Notes: a model not told the origin generated them from the letters alone. Counted from the first letter of the stretch, positions 1 to 12,255 are shown. The stretch: 64,000 nt of DNA from Siphonodentalium dalli (GCA_032622095.1 CP136068.1:158801465-158865464); one strand, 5' to 3'. Translations and numbers: made by a program.

Positions 1-1507
1 AAAGGCAAAATTATTCGACTCATTGCTAACATGTACACCGACTGCACCAGCAGAATGATGGTAAATGGCCTGCTATCTGAACCATTGACTATCTTGCAAG
101 GAGCAAGACAGGGGTAAGTAACCTCCCCTTTCTTCTACCTCATGTTCATAAATGGCTTGCTGGACTCACTTACCACATCGAACAGTGGGTTTGACATAGG
201 ACACGTGGTGTGTAATGCGCCCACTACTGCAGACGACATCGCTTTGATATCGACTTCTAAAGCTGGATTGGAAGAACTCATCGATATATGCGACAGTTAC
301 AGTAAGTCGTGGCGGTTCGTTTTCTCGCACACGAAGAGCGCTATTGTGGTCTTTAATGAAACTAAGAGTCAACATGACCGACAAAAGAGAACATGGTCCA
401 TTGGTGAGCAACGACTTCCCGAATCTACCGTGGCAGTGCATCTTGGAATCAGACAATGCAAAATTCCAAAATGACCAGCGTAGGTCTTCTGCCGTCTCTG
501 ACAAGATGAGGAAATCTTATTTCTCTATTTCTGGCAGGGACATTGTTAAACAATGCACACCAACGACGATGGCTTCCCTTTTAAAATCTATCGTCCTTCC
601 AAAAAGCCTATTTGGATGTGAGATTATGCCTCTCTCTTCAGCATCGAATACACATCACATGGAAAAGGCTTATCGCACATGCTTAAAACACATTCAAGGA
701 CTTCCGACGCGTACGTCTACGAACATCGCTATGAGTTTACTGGGACTCATGCCACTCCAAAGAGAAATTCATATTAAGAAACTCGTCTTCCTAGCTGATC
801 TCATACATCTTCCACAAAATCACCAGGTGCCACTCAGGATATTCATCTTTAAATGTTATCAATGTACAATCTTTAGTCACCATATCAGCGGTTATGTTGC
901 AGATGCCATCCACCTGCTCCACCAGTATGACCTCTACAATTTCTTGGAATCATTCACGGAGACCGGTGAATTTCCGTCCAAACATACTTGGAAAGAACTT
1001 TGTAAGTCAACTACACAGCGTCACTATATATCAGAATGGGATCGCAAAGTTACATCCGACTCATCACTGGAAATATTCCGTTTAACACACCGCCAACCTC
1101 TCTCAGTCTGGAGCATCTCGAGATTGCTCAAATGTCATCCCCAGTGTTCCCGGACACTAAAGCCCCTCTCCTTACTTCTGAACAGAACGACGTTTGACAA
1201 CAATCGCATATGTTGTGCTTGTACTAACTCATTTAGTAACGAATTACTGCACGCCATGCGACACTGCACAGACGACCGTTTGCTTGCGATCAGGAATGCC
1301 TATTGGGAACATATAATTAACCAATTCGGTGTGGCTACATTTCTGCACTTGGACTCGAGTGATGACTGTTCACTACTCGCCTTCCTCCTTGGAATCGACT
1401 GCTTGAATCCACCCGACGTCATAACAAAGAACCTAGACCAAATCATCCTGGATTCTGCCTATTTTATCTTTGTTGTGTGCCAACTGATCGATCGTGTACA
1501 TACCTAG
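1..1507 (+). pseudogene. Broken reverse transcriptase ORF of LINE A
   Basis: This is the C-terminal half of a LINE polyprotein that would reverse-transcribe the element's RNA at its target site. RT blocks are seen at 85-140 (LQGARQG, then FFYLMFINGL) and about 215-250 (TADDIALIS, where the aromatic residue before ADD has become Thr). The thumb and C-terminal domain follow in frame 2 (about 470-1507), including KSIVLPKSLFGCEIM and, near 1210-1265, CCACTNSFSNELLHAMRHC. That is a CxxC...HxxxC zinc-knuckle-like arrangement common at LINE C-termini. The reading is broken by a stop at 115-117 and a frameshift near 440-475, so it is not functional as it stands. Confidence 0.8.
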
Positions 1508-1640
1508 ACATCAACACCAAGGAAGAAAATCTGTATTATTCCACATCAACATTTTGTACGATACCATTATTCTTATTGTATTATGTATATAATATCTTCT
1601 CCAGCAATGGGGGTATGAAATAAATATATATGTTAGGTAT
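1..1640 (+). mobile_element. LINE A: 3' part of a non-LTR retrotransposon, decayed
   Basis: The window opens inside a reverse transcriptase. Frame 1 reads through the RT region with GARQG, a stop at 115-117, then SPFFYLMFINGLL and a degenerate catalytic block TADDIALIS (family norm [FY]ADD). A frameshift near 440-475 moves the frame to the reading that ends at 1507. An AATAAA signal at 1619-1624 and an AT-rich tail mark the likely 3' end near 1640. The N-terminal half lies outside the window. The clade is not certain: there is no RNase H and the C-terminus carries a CxxC...HxxxC motif. A relic of a related C-terminus occurs in every unit of the 5.3-kb tandem array further right. Confidence 0.85.
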
Positions 1641-1787
1641 GTAAGGAGAGTGTGAGTGTAAGTGACATTGGTTATTTTTTACACGTTTCGGTATACTCCT
1701 GTATAACTTCCACATTAAGCATTTCAGTTGAAGTCTTTTCCGCCCGTGTGGTCGATCGGTCGGACGTCTGCGTACTAACGTCTGCTC

Positions 1788-3497
1788 ATGTCTGTAAAAA
1801 TTATTTCTTCAAACTGTCGAGGGTTGTACGAAACTACTAAGCGTCGCGATGTTTATCGACACTTGAAAGATTTGAAACCGTCTATAGTATGTCTACAAGA
1901 TACACATTTTACAAAAGATATGGAAAAAATTATTTCAGCCGAATGGGGCTCCAAAACAGAAATAGCATCTTTCAAATCAAATTCTCGTGGAGTAGCAATT
2001 CTGTTCAATACAAATTTAGATTTCCACATACACGAATCTCTGAAAGATACTGGCGGAAATTATATCATTTTGGATATCTCCATTGAAAATGTGAGAATTA
2101 GTTTGGCGAATATTTATGGGCCAAATAACGATAACCCAGAATTTTACCATAACCTGCAAAAAGCAATCACTAAAATAGGCAATACTCAAATCGTAATATA
2201 TGGTGATTGGAATTTGGTTCAAAATCAAGCGTCCGATACTTTTAACTATAAACATACAAACAGTCCACGCGCACAAGAGGCGGTGCATAGTCTTGTCGAT
2301 AGGCTCGAACTAATTGATGTATGGAGATCCAATAATAAAGAACTTAAGCGTTTCACTTGGAGAAGAAAGTCACCTATAAAAATGGCGAGGCTGGACTATT
2401 TCCTCGTATCAGATGATATTTTAAGCCTAATTGGAGAGAAACCAAACATACTTCCGGGATATAGATCCGATCACTCGATTATAACATTATCACTAACATT
2501 AAATACTCACCAGAAGGGTCACGGTTTTTGGAAATTTAATCTTTCACTTCTACGAGACAAAACATATGTCGATATGATGAATGAGCTCATTGAAACCAAT
2601 AAGATTCGATACAACTACACTACAGACGAATTAGATAGTTCCCCTCATCATACTTGTAAATGTGATATCAGCAAAAGACTTTTTCTAGATTCACTTTTAT
2701 TGAATATAAGAGGGGCTACCATTGCTTACTCTTCAAACAGAAAACGAGAGCGTAAAAATCAAAAGAAGAATCTCTACAGAAAGCTAAATATGATCTTACC
2801 GAATTGGTTGATAGGAATGGGTCGGACATTGAACAGAAGGTGAAACTTCTGGAAGAGATACAAAAAGTCGATAACGAGTTAATGGATATGAGAAAGGAAG
2901 CTACAATGGGTGCAATGATAAGATCTAGAGCAAAATGGATCGAGGATGGCGAAAAACCAACAAAATATTTCTTAAATTTGGAAAAAACGTAATTATATAT
3001 CCAAAACCCTGACCAATCTGATAGACTCAAATGGGAAATTACTAACCTACCAAAATGACATTATTAAAGAAGCTCGTAACTTTTATCAAACTTTATACAC
3101 TTCAAAATGCACTACTCAGTCCGAGACATATTTTGCCACTTTCGACAATAACGTTTTAAAACTAAATAAAGATATTTCAGATAGTATAGAAGGGCCAATC
3201 GCCATACATGAACTGTCTGCAGTATTAAAACAAACAAAGAATGGTAAGTCATGTGGATTGGATGGATTTCCGTATGAATTTTGGAAAATTTTCTGGCGAA
3301 AGCTTGGGCCTATTTTATGTGAATCTCTCAATGAGTCCTATAAATCAGGAGAGCTCTCCATTACACACAAACAAGGAATTATAACTCTTCTCCCCAAAAA
3401 AGACAATGACAGACATCTTCTAAAAAATTGGAGACCGATTACCTTATTGAACAGCTCATATAAGCTGGCATCTGCATGTATAGCTCAGCGGATGAAA
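1788..3497 (+). pseudogene. LINE B endonuclease and N-terminal reverse transcriptase
   Basis: Residues 1-230 from the ATG at 1788 form an apurinic-type endonuclease that nicks the target for reverse transcription. Seen: SSNCRGL (7-13), QDTH (37-40), Tyr110 in IYGPNND, GDWN (139-142), RLDYFLV (201-207) and SDH (227-229). Position 38 is normally the metal-binding Glu (QETH) and here is Asp. A 1-nt frameshift near 2785 moves the frame to 2804-2992, which carries RSRAKWIEDGEKPTKYF. A second frameshift near 2990 moves it to about 2991-3497, which holds CGLDGFPYEFW and the block LKNWRPITLLN. The reading stops at the hAT insertion, directly after AQRMK. The L1/Tx1-like assignment rests on these motifs. 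Confidence 0.85.
3490..3497. repeat. Left 8-bp target duplication of the hAT element
   Basis: GGATGAAA stands directly before the element and again at 4565-4572 directly after it. Removing the element and one copy restores the LINE reading frame from RMK into EVLPH, which confirms that this is the insertion footprint. Confidence 0.9.
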
Positions 3498-4564
3498 TAG
3501 TGTTCGGTATTCGACGGATTTCGGTATTCGACGGATTTCGGTATTCGAATATTCAGATAAATTATAAAATTATGTAGATAATAGATTAGATAACATATTT
3601 TGGAACCAATTTATTATTTAATGAAATAGCATAATTATCCATGCACATGTTGTACGCAAAAAAGAGAGAGAGAGAGAAAAAAGTCTTTTGGCTTAAAGCC
3701 ATATTATGTACTTATTCGGGTGCGTGAAACTAGTAAGTTAGTATCCAGACACTATGCCAACTGGAGGAATATAGCATTCTAGTAACATCGCAGAAAATTT
3801 CAAACAAATCGACCTTACCACTCCATAGAAAACATCGTCTGAACTACGCTCCATTGTAAATATTTACTTCTCCATTCGGGATGCAACTATCTGCGACAAG
3901 CTAACGAAAACGGTTTCGCCATAGAGAATCACTGTATTTAATTAATATATAAGAATGACGGTGTTTGTTGTCAATTTTGACAAATTTGCAAAAATTACTA
4001 CTTTGAGCAAGATTATCCCCATTTCTATTTCATCACCCTATCGGAGTGTTTCACATCACTTTAATAGCAAGAGTTTATCTGTTTATGAAGTCTCAAGTAG
4101 TCAATGTCCCATGCATGGTTCCACAAGTTGGTCGTAGTGCCACAATAACTAAGAACATGATCTGGATTGAGCTTGCAGGTTGCCTTTTTAGTTTTGGCAT
4201 CCAACGTGAAGTGAGTCCATATTTCTGATTTCTTCGAATTTGACGCCATATTATACACACAAGTGACAACGCGCAAACAAAACAAAACAATGCCTTATAG
4301 GTCCGCTTCCTATGACCACATGCATGCAAGCACGGTCTGGTTTACACCTAGCCAATAAAACTATTTCGACGGCATGACGCCAATCAAATCAGAACGTTAC
4401 AGTTACGTCATATTAATTCGTCTATGGCCAGTGGAAAATAGACTATACTTTTAACAGACCCTCAGACTAATAACAAACTAGGAAACAATTACCCGGAGAT
4501 TATTCTCGAATATTCGAATATTTATTTTTACGAGCGAACATTCGAATATTCGGACCGAACACTA
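3498..4564 (-). mobile_element. Non-autonomous hAT DNA transposon inserted in LINE B
   Basis: The 1,067-bp element starts TAGTGTTCGGT and ends with the inverse, ACCGAACACTA. It is flanked by the 8-bp duplication GGATGAAA, and the short TIR plus 8-bp duplication define the hAT superfamily. Subterminal DNA has repeated TTCGGTATTCGA-type motifs on the left and TTCGAATATTCG-type motifs on both sides, plausible transposase binding sites. On the minus strand it keeps a BED-finger fragment but no catalytic domain, so it would depend on a transposase from elsewhere. A GA microsatellite lies near 3661-3681. A second, diverged copy of its left-middle section is at 19797-20158. Confidence 0.88.
4061..4285 (-). 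pseudogene. BED zinc-finger remnant of hAT transposase
   Basis: The minus-strand reading, probably starting at the internal Met at 4249, gives SEIWTHF, then KKATC, then GTTTNLWNHAW. This is the BED-finger pattern (aromatic W..F, Cys, GxTxNLxxH) that hAT transposases use to bind DNA. The second Cys of the expected CxxC is missing and only one His is in the right place, so the finger is degenerate. No RNase-H catalytic part follows. The direction suggests the original transposase gene ran right to left. Confidence 0.7.
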
Positions 4565-5886
4565 GGATGAAAGAAGTTCTCCCCCATATCATTAACGAGG
4601 ACCAAACGTGTTTCTTGCAGGGTCGATACATAGGGGACAATACACGACTGATTTATGATCTTCTATACCAAACTAACTTGAAGACAATTCCTGGCCTCTT
4701 ACTACTTTTAGATTTTGAGAAAGCATTTGACTCTGTATCGTGGAAATTCATGCACAAATGTCTTGAATTTTTCAACTTTGGAGAAACGATAAAATAATGG
4801 ATCTCAATATTTTATACGAATATTAACTCCTCCTTACTCATAAATGGGCATATATCACAACGTTTCACACTAGGTCGAGGCTGTCGACAGGGCGATTCTA
4901 TATCTCCGTACATTTTTTTGATTTTCGCAGAAATCCTAGCTCTCATGATTAGAAATAATTAAAAAATCAAAGGAATTACCCTCGATGGTTTTGAATTTAA
5001 GATAACGCAGTACGCAGACGACACGACACTTATTCTAGACGGTTCCGAAAGTAGTCTGAGGGAGGCATATTCCACCCTAAATGCCTTTGCTAAAATATCC
5101 GGACTCAACTTAATGCGAGTAAGTGTCAGGCGTCGTGGATTGGATCCATGGTGGGGCGCAAGAAAATATATGTTCGGACCTGCATCTCACATTTGCTGAC
5201 TCATTTAATCTTCTTGGAATCAACACTAATACTACTTTAAACAAAATGTCGATTCATTTTGAAAATAAGCTGAATGAAATATTTAAACGATTAACAGAAA
5301 CATGGAATAATCGACTACTTACCCCATTTGGTCGTATAACAGTTATAAAATCCATCATTATCCCCAAATTAACTCACTTATTCATCGCATTGCCTAACCC
5401 TAACAACAATTTCATGACCAAACTCGAAAAAATACTATTCAATTTTCTCTGGAATTCCAAGCGGGACCGAGTAAAAAGAAAACTCGTCTGTCAAGACCAC
5501 TCTCACGGTGGAATGAAAATGGTAGATGTAAACAATTTCCTCATGTCAATGAAAATAACTTGGGTGAGACGATTGTTATTGAAAAGTTCAAAATGGACAC
5601 CCCTAATCGACCTTCCTATCACCAAAGACCACCTATTTCTGACATACAACCATGCTTTTCTAAAATACAAAGCTAATGTCGTGAAAAATCCTTTCTGGCA
5701 TGACGTACTACTGGCTTTTGCAAATATGTTAGAAAAAAATAAGAAACAAAATCGATTTCAGGCATGCACTATTTGGAACAACCCCTATATAAAACTGGAA
5801 GGACACACCATTAAATTTTTTTCATGGCGAAAAAAAGGAATTATATATGTAAATGACTTGTTTCAAAGAGGTGGCATATTACACAC
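4565..5886 (+). pseudogene. LINE B reverse transcriptase catalytic part
   Basis: This continues the LINE after the hAT element. Palm motifs are clear: LLLDFEKAFDSVSW (about 4700-4745), RGCRQGDSISPYIF (about 4875-4920) and the catalytic QYADDTTLIL (about 5005-5040). Stops at 4795-4797 and about 4960, plus a frameshift near 5110-5125, break it. From 5123 the frame is open through a thumb region with LTETWNNRLLTPFGRITVIKS and a WNSKRDRVKRK motif typical of L1-like elements. LINE sequence ends at 5886. An apparent continuation of the open frame to 6085 is read-through into Element A and is not LINE protein. Confidence 0.87.
5879..5886. repeat. Left 8-bp target duplication of Element A
   Basis: TTACACAC precedes Element A and recurs at 17215-17222. 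Joining the LINE across one copy gives a continuous L1-like C-terminal reading (ILH-TEQSLFECYH). Confidence 0.9.
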
Positions 5887-5923
5887 CACTGTGGAGGATC
5901 TATTCCTAGGAATGTGGTGCTCT
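5887..5923 (+). repeat. Left terminal inverted repeat of Element A
   Basis: 37 bp, perfect mirror of 17178-17214, beginning CACTGTGGAG and ending GTGGTGCTCT. Confidence 0.9.
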
Positions 5924-7405
5924 ACCAATTTTTTTAGCAATATTTATCGTGACATTCCGGTGCTTTACTGGGGATTTTTTATTTTCGCCGCACAAAAGAG
6001 AAGAAAAATTACAGATTATGTAAGTATATCGCAGGTTTCTTTTAACCAATGGAATATTTATATTGATGTTCACATTGATATGTGAGAAAATGTAAGAAAT
6101 CCCATAGGAATGCCCGTAAATCGACATTTTATAATTATATTCCGATACTTTACAGAGTGCTCAGTGTTCTCCCAATAGTCAAGTGCTCTCCCCAGGATAA
6201 TGTATTGTGCTATAACAAGCAAAAAAGCGAACAAATACTAAATATTATGCGTTGGTTAGGGGGTAATAAACTTAATATGTTATTTTGCGTCGCATATACG
6301 TCCATAAAGGCATACTTTGTTCGTTTAATCACGTATTTCAGGGGTAGCAAACGCAATGGGGAGTATATGAATGAACTATGTAATCTATAATTATTTCCAT
6401 GTGTTCTATTGGATATAACTGATAACAAACGCTCAATTCTTGTTCAGGAAATGATTGTCGAACGTATTTTTATTGTGTAACTGTAATTGTGGCCAATCTT
6501 GGAATGTGACATAGTTGGTTGATTTATGGCAATTAATAGGTCATTATCCTTGTTATATCCCCAACAGAAACTGTTGCACCAGTGTTCACAAATATCATGT
6601 TTCATGTAAAATATCATGCTGAGATTTTGAAACAACCGAGCAGTCGAAACCAGAAAACCTCAAACATTCTTACGTAGTTTGGTGGAATAACCGCGAAAAA
6701 CTAAACACGATATCAGGTATGACTATACACAGGTTCATGCAATTAGGTCCATTCGAGCAAAACTTACAACACAATCAGGTAGTAAGAGTGTTTTAATAGA
6801 GTAATCCCACGCTACTGTTCCTGCTGTGGCTAAAAAAGAGCTAAACTACACTTTACATGTGTATCACGGGGTGATAGAACGTTGATGGACCAGTGGGGGT
6901 GTTTTTATTCTCATCGTTCAGTGATGTTCCCCGATAATCGTGACCAGATTTCATTGCGAACTCGAACGCCAAATTACAAACCCGCCAAATTACAAACCCG
7001 CAAATGTGTAAGTGTATATATATATGTTTATGTGTGTATGTGAGTGGCCGTTTGTATGTATAATTGTTTTATTTCGACATTTGCGTCGTGTTGGTGGTCA
7101 GTGCTCTGTTTCTGATTTGTGACGCCATCATGTGTGTATGCACCAATGTTGGATTTTCATTATTCGTATTTATATATTCATGTATTCATATATTTATTGT
7201 CATTGACCTTAGTGGTTTACACCACATGCTTGGGGTCAGTTGTATGGATTACATGTCTATTCTTAAAGCCATTTTGCAATTATTTTATATTTATACTATT
7301 TGTCTTCGCAATGTGTGTTCTTGTGTGGCTCACATTCATATGGATAATCCACTTGGGTGTGAGTCATATGCATTGTATGGGAGGCCAAATTCACATTTAA
7401 TAATG
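5924..7405. other. Element A left interior, no recognised gene
   Basis: AT-rich DNA with only short open frames, for example 6082-6390 (102 codons), none with a motif I recognise. Near 6960-6990 a 17-base string (GCCAAATTACAAACCCG) is repeated in tandem, followed by a TA/TG-rich stretch near 7010-7050. This may hold the remains of the element's own genes, but I cannot show it. Confidence 0.5.
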
Positions 7406-7533
7406 AATTGTGCTTAAGCGCAAATAGGGCATTTACGCTTAAGCATAATTAATTGCGCTTAATTGCGCTTAATTGCGCTTAAGTGCAATCAATTGCACTT
7501 AAGTGCAATCAATTGCGCTTAAGCGTAATTGTG
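7406..7533. repeat. Array of short palindromes AATTGCGCTTAAGCGCAATT
   Basis: About eight partial or whole copies of a palindromic 16-20 bp motif built on GCGCTTAAGCGC or GCACTTAAGTGC, separated by AATTAATT or AATCAATT. Each half-motif pairs with the next, so the array can fold in many registers. Confidence 0.7.
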
Positions 7534-7629
7534 ACTACTATCTAACCTACCCATAAACTATTAGCATGACCTGGTGTATCACCTAGCAACACAAGATGAG
7601 CATTGAGCTAATTTTAACCTGTACTCAAC

Positions 7630-8250
7630 AGTCAACTGTGGGTTTGTGTTCAACAATGAGAATCCCTAATTACATATTATCAGCATCCCTCTATCCAAAG
7701 AATTGATGTCTCCTTCCCGGAACTCTAGTATTTTTTTGTATGATGTTTTTAATGTATTTTTGCACAGATTTTAGCCTTTACTATGGTAATAGCCTATACA
7801 TGCGGTATCACTGCATGAGGGCTTTCTTACCTCATGCAGTGATGCTCTAATTAATCGACTTCTTAACCACAGCATAATTATGGGTAACTTTTCAGGATTT
7901 AGTCGGAAATATGGCTTGTTGCCATTCATCGAAAAGCTCTCGAGCCATATTTCCGACTAAATCCTGAAAAGTTATCCATAATTCTGCTGTGGTTAAGGAG
8001 TTGATTAATTAGAGCATTACTGTATGGTTTACTTATTGACTTAAATCAGGGGAAAAAACCCTATTTTCATATTATCAACATCCCTGTCCAAAAAATGGTG
8101 TGTAATTACTGAGGCTTTGGTGTCTCAGTCCTAGAGCTCCAGTTTTTCTTATTAAATCAGCATCTCTTGCACAAATCTATAGTATTTCCATGATCCTATA
8201 GTGTGAATGTGGTGTCACCGAGGGCTTTCTTCCCTCATATGGTGTGCCTG
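7630..8250 (+). repeat. Two diverged direct copies around a MITE
   Basis: About 7660-7836 and 8070-8250 share the order CATATTATCA.CATCCCT, a GCACA.AT..TAG stretch, and a hairpin with loop GGGCTTTCTT (CATGAGGGCTTTCTTACCTCATG at the first copy; GAGGGCTTTCTTCCCTC at the second). They look like two copies of one diverged sequence with the MITE at 7837-8022 between them. Confidence 0.5.
7837..8022. mobile_element. MITE, Tc1/mariner type, copy 1
   Basis: A 186-bp foldback starting CAGTGATGCTC and ending GAGCATTACTG, followed by TA. The left flank has TG, consistent with a mutated TA target. It shares its core (AACCACA, GGATTTA, TCGGAAATATGGC) with the copy at 24971-25171, so these are two members of one family. 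CAGT ends and a TA target fit a non-autonomous Tc1/mariner element. Confidence 0.8.
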
Positions 8251-8297
8251 TATACTCGAAAAATTAAGAAAATCAATGTCGCCCCGACTAATACACA

Positions 8298-8395
8298 GGT
8301 GAAGTAATTAACTCGTCCGCGGACGGATATCAGACCATGAATCCCTATTCTAGCATGTCCTGATATCCGTCCGTGGACGAGCTAATTAGTTCGCC
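8298..8395. mobile_element. Short foldback element, 98 bp
   Basis: Arms of about 36 bp (GGTGAAGTAATTAACTCG... and its mirror ending ...TTAGTTCGCC) surround a loop of about 25 bases. The centre of each arm contains TCCGCGGACGGATATCAG with one change in the other arm. No target duplication was seen. Confidence 0.6.
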
Positions 8396-8606
8396 CCATT
8401 TATAACTTGCATTATTCTTTGACAAACTGTCCCCGCAATGTCAGCAGGAAAATACATTATATGGTGTTCTTATAGCATCCATAATACACGCGTATATTTA
8501 TATGTAGGCATAACTAACATCTAATTATTTACTGAATAACGAGTATTCATATGCCATTGTTTCGTCTCCCAAAGTGCCGATATATATATATATATATTGA
8601 CCATCA

Positions 8607-8651
8607 TTAGGCAGACTGCGACTTTATGCAGACGAAATCCGGTCTGCCTAA
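8607..8651. repeat. 45-bp hairpin TTAGGCAGAC...GTCTGCCTAA, copy 1
   Basis: Ten-base arms around a spacer with GACGAAATCC. The same sequence in reverse orientation is at 16807-16850, with similarity extending a few bases outside the arms. The two copies bracket the repeat cluster at 8.68-16.4 kb. Confidence 0.65.
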
Positions 8652-8883
8652 TTTTTGATGCCAGTCACATATATATATACTAGAAGGTGATCCGACTTCG
8701 TCCGGGCTTTGCCCTTGAATTGACCATTTTGAAGGTCAAGGTCAGGTGGGGTCAAACACCAACACCCCAAAAATGGTGGAAATCGGCCCAGCGGATACCG
8801 GGAAATCGGCCCAGCGGATACCGAGATACCCTATGCATCAAATTTCATCCGTAAAAATCCGTCAGTTTAACCCGATTTGATTT

Positions 8884-9280
8884 CCACTCAAGTATATAAA
8901 CGCGCCTCATATACACACGCTCATTCAAGTTTCAACGTAAAGATAAATTACCATCGGTGCCCGAGATATCGCCAAGACGTCTGAAACAGTCAAATGCATC
9001 GGCGGGTTAAGCGTTAACGTGATCTAACGTTATGACCTCTAACGACGTCATAGAAGTTACGCATTGTTTTTATCCTGATGGAAGATAGTACCACTTCTTC
9101 TTGATAAATTAGGCAGATAACTAAAATGGATACATACGCATTATATATCGTTGGAAAGAGGAAACACGAAAATTCTCACAGTGTCATTATTATGACTGGC
9201 ATTTTATTATTCGCGCTGTTTCGAATCGATTTGTAAGCACCGAACTCAAATGAAAGTCCCGTAACACAGCGTAAAAACAG
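8884..9280 (+). repeat. About 400-bp internal core of the repeat family, first of five
   Basis: The core starts near AAGTATATAAACGCG, runs through GCCCGAGATATCG, AAGCGTTAACGTGATC and CGTTGGAAAGAGG, and ends at CCCGTAACACAGCG. Further copies are at about 10263-10667, 10860-11262, 11667-12089 and 13010-13371 (the last lacks its 5' part). The copies are very similar, more so than the monomers around them. TATATAAACGCG resembles a TATA box, so this could be a promoter-bearing segment of a mobile unit. I cannot tell which direction is transcribed. Confidence 0.7.
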
Positions 9281-12221
9281 ATTTGACCTCGGCACGTGAA
9301 AAGTTGACCTCGGATCTGAAAATTAATAGGCCTATGCCACTTCCTGGCCGAAAATACCCCCACATACGAAGTTTCATCGAAATCGGGTCAGCCGTTTTCG
9401 AGTTCATCGCGAACACACAGACAGACAGATCTTCCAAAAATATATAATAGATATATATATATACTAGAAGGTGACCCGACTTCGTCCGGGCTTTGATCTT
9501 GAATTGACCATTTTGAAGGTCAAGGTCAGGTGGGGTAACGATTTGACCAGTCCAAAACACTGCCCAGACAAAAGTACCCGACAAACGGGCCCGTCGAAAT
9601 CCATCCGGTTTTACCCAATTTGACCTTGAATTGATCATTTTGAAGGTCAAGGTCAGGTCGGGGTCACGACTCGACCCGTCCAAAACATTCAGTGGACAAA
9701 AGTAACCACACGTATCAAATTTCGTCGAAATCCCATCAAAATTGGCGATATGACCTTGAATTGACCCGATTTCATGGTCAAGGTCACGACTCACGGGCAA
9801 ATGAATATGCTTATGACACTCCCCGGCCTTATGTAGCCCCACATACCAAGTTTCATCGAATTCCCGTGATATTCGGGCGTTTGACCTTGAAATTACCCGA
9901 TGTCAAGGTCACGTCGCACGGACAAATTAATATGCCTATGTTCGTCCCCGGCCGAAAATACCCCCACATACCAAGTTTCATCGAAATCGGGTGGGCCGTT
10001 TTCGAGTTCATCGCGAACACACAGACAGACACACAGATCTTCCAAAATATATAATAGACTAGAAGGTGACCCGACTTCGTCCGGGCTTTGACCTTGAATT
10101 GACCATTTTGAAGGTCAAGGTCAGGTGGGGTCAAACACCAACACCCCAAAAATGGTGGAAATCGGCCCAGCGGATACCGGGAAATCGGCCCAACGGATAC
10201 CGAGATACCCTATGCATCAAATTTCGTCCGTAAAAATCCGCCAGTTTAACCCGATTTGATTTCCACTCAAGTATATAAACACGCCTCATATACACACGCT
10301 CATTAATTATCAAGTTTCAACGTAAAGATAAATTACCATCGGTGCCCGAGATATCGCCAAGACGTCTGAAACAGTCAAATGCATCGGCCGGTTAAGCGTT
10401 AACGTGATCTAAAGTTATGACATCTAACGACGTCATAGAAGTTACGCATTGTTTTTATCCTGATGGAAGATAGTACCACTTCTTCTTGATAATTGAGGCA
10501 GATAACTAAAACGGATACATACGCATTATATATCGTTGGAAAGAGGAAACACGAAAGATTCTTACAGTGTCATTATTATGACTGGCATTTTATTATTCGC
10601 GCTGTTTCGAATCGATTTGTAAGCACCGAACTCAAATGAAAGTCCCGTAACACAGCGTAAAAACAGATTTGACCTCGGCACGTGAAAAGTTGACCTCGGA
10701 TCTGAAAATCAATAGGCCTATGCCACTTCCTGGCCGAAAATACCCCCACATACCAAATCGGCCCAGCGGATACCGGAAAATCGGCCCAGCGGATACCGAG
10801 ATACCCTATGCATCAAATATCGTCCATAAAAATCCGCCAGTTTAACCCGATTTGATTTCCACTCAAGTATATAAACGCGCCTCATATACACACGCTCATT
10901 AATTATCAAGTTTCAACGTACAGATAAATTACCATCGGTGCCCGAGATATCGCCAAGACGTCTGAAACAGTCAAATGCATCGGCCGGTTAAGCGTTAACG
11001 TGATCTAACGTTATGACCTCTAACGACGTCATAGAAGTTACGCATTGTTTTTATCCTGATGGGAGATAGTACCACTTCTTCTTGATAATTGAGGCAGATA
11101 ACTAAAACGGATACATACGCATTATATATCGTTGGAAAGAGGAAACACGAAAGATTCTCACAGTGTCATTATTATGACTGGCATTTTATTATTTGCGCTG
11201 TTTCGAATCGATTTGTAAGCACCGAACTCAAATGAAAGTCCCGTAACACAGCGTAAAAAACAGATTTGACCTCGGCACGTGAAAAGTTGACCTCGGATCT
11301 GAAAATTAATAGGCCCATGCCACCCCCTGGCCGAAAATACCCCCAGATACCAAGTTTCATCGAAATCGGCTGGGCCGTTTTCGAGTCCATCGCGATCACG
11401 CACACACACACACAGACACACACACACAGATCTTCCAAAATATATAATAGACTAGAAGGTGACCCGACTTCGTCCGGGGTTTGACCTTGAATTGTCTATT
11501 TTGAAGGCCAAGGTCAAGTGGGGTCACGATTTGACCCGTCCAAAACACTGCCCGAACAAAAGTACCCGACAAAAGTACCCGTCGAAATCCATCCGGTTTT
11601 ACCCGATTTGACCTTTTTACCCGTCGAAATCCATCCGGTTTTAATCGATTTGACCTTTTAACCCGATTTGATTTCCACTCAAGTATATAAACGCGCCTCA
11701 TATACACACGCTCATTAATGATCAAGTTTCAACGTAAAGATAAATTACCATCGGTCATCGATGCCCGAGATATCGCCAAGACGTCTGAAACAGTCAAATG
11801 CATCGGCCGGTTAAGCGTTAACGTGATCTAATGCTATGACCTCTATATAACGACGTCATAGAAGTTACGCATTGTTTTTATCCTGATGGAAGATAGTACC
11901 ACTTATTCTTGTTAATTGAGGCAGATAACTAAAACGGATACATACGCATTATATATCGTTGGAAAGAGGAAACACGAAAGATTCTCACAGTGTCATTATT
12001 ATGACTGGCATTTTATTATTCGCGCTGTTTCGAATCGATTTGTAAGCACCGAACTCAAATGAAAGTCCCGTAACACAGCGTAAAAACAGATTTGACCTCG
12101 GCACGTGAAAAGTTGACCTCGGATCTGAAAATCAATATGCCCATGTTCGTTCCCGGGTCGAATTACGTGTCCGTACCAAGTTTGGTCGAAATCGGTCCAG
12201 CCGTGTTCGAGTCCATCGCGA

Positions 12222-12255
<34 letters not shown>

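Noticed and set aside
5887-6085. Continuation of the LINE B open frame past 5886
   Set aside because: This part is the Element A terminal repeat and interior read in frame by chance.
9190-9240. B-box-like GTTTCGAATCG in the repeat core, suggesting a tRNA-derived SINE
   Set aside because: There is no A box at proper spacing and no tRNA-like fold, and the core is internal to the unit, not at its head.
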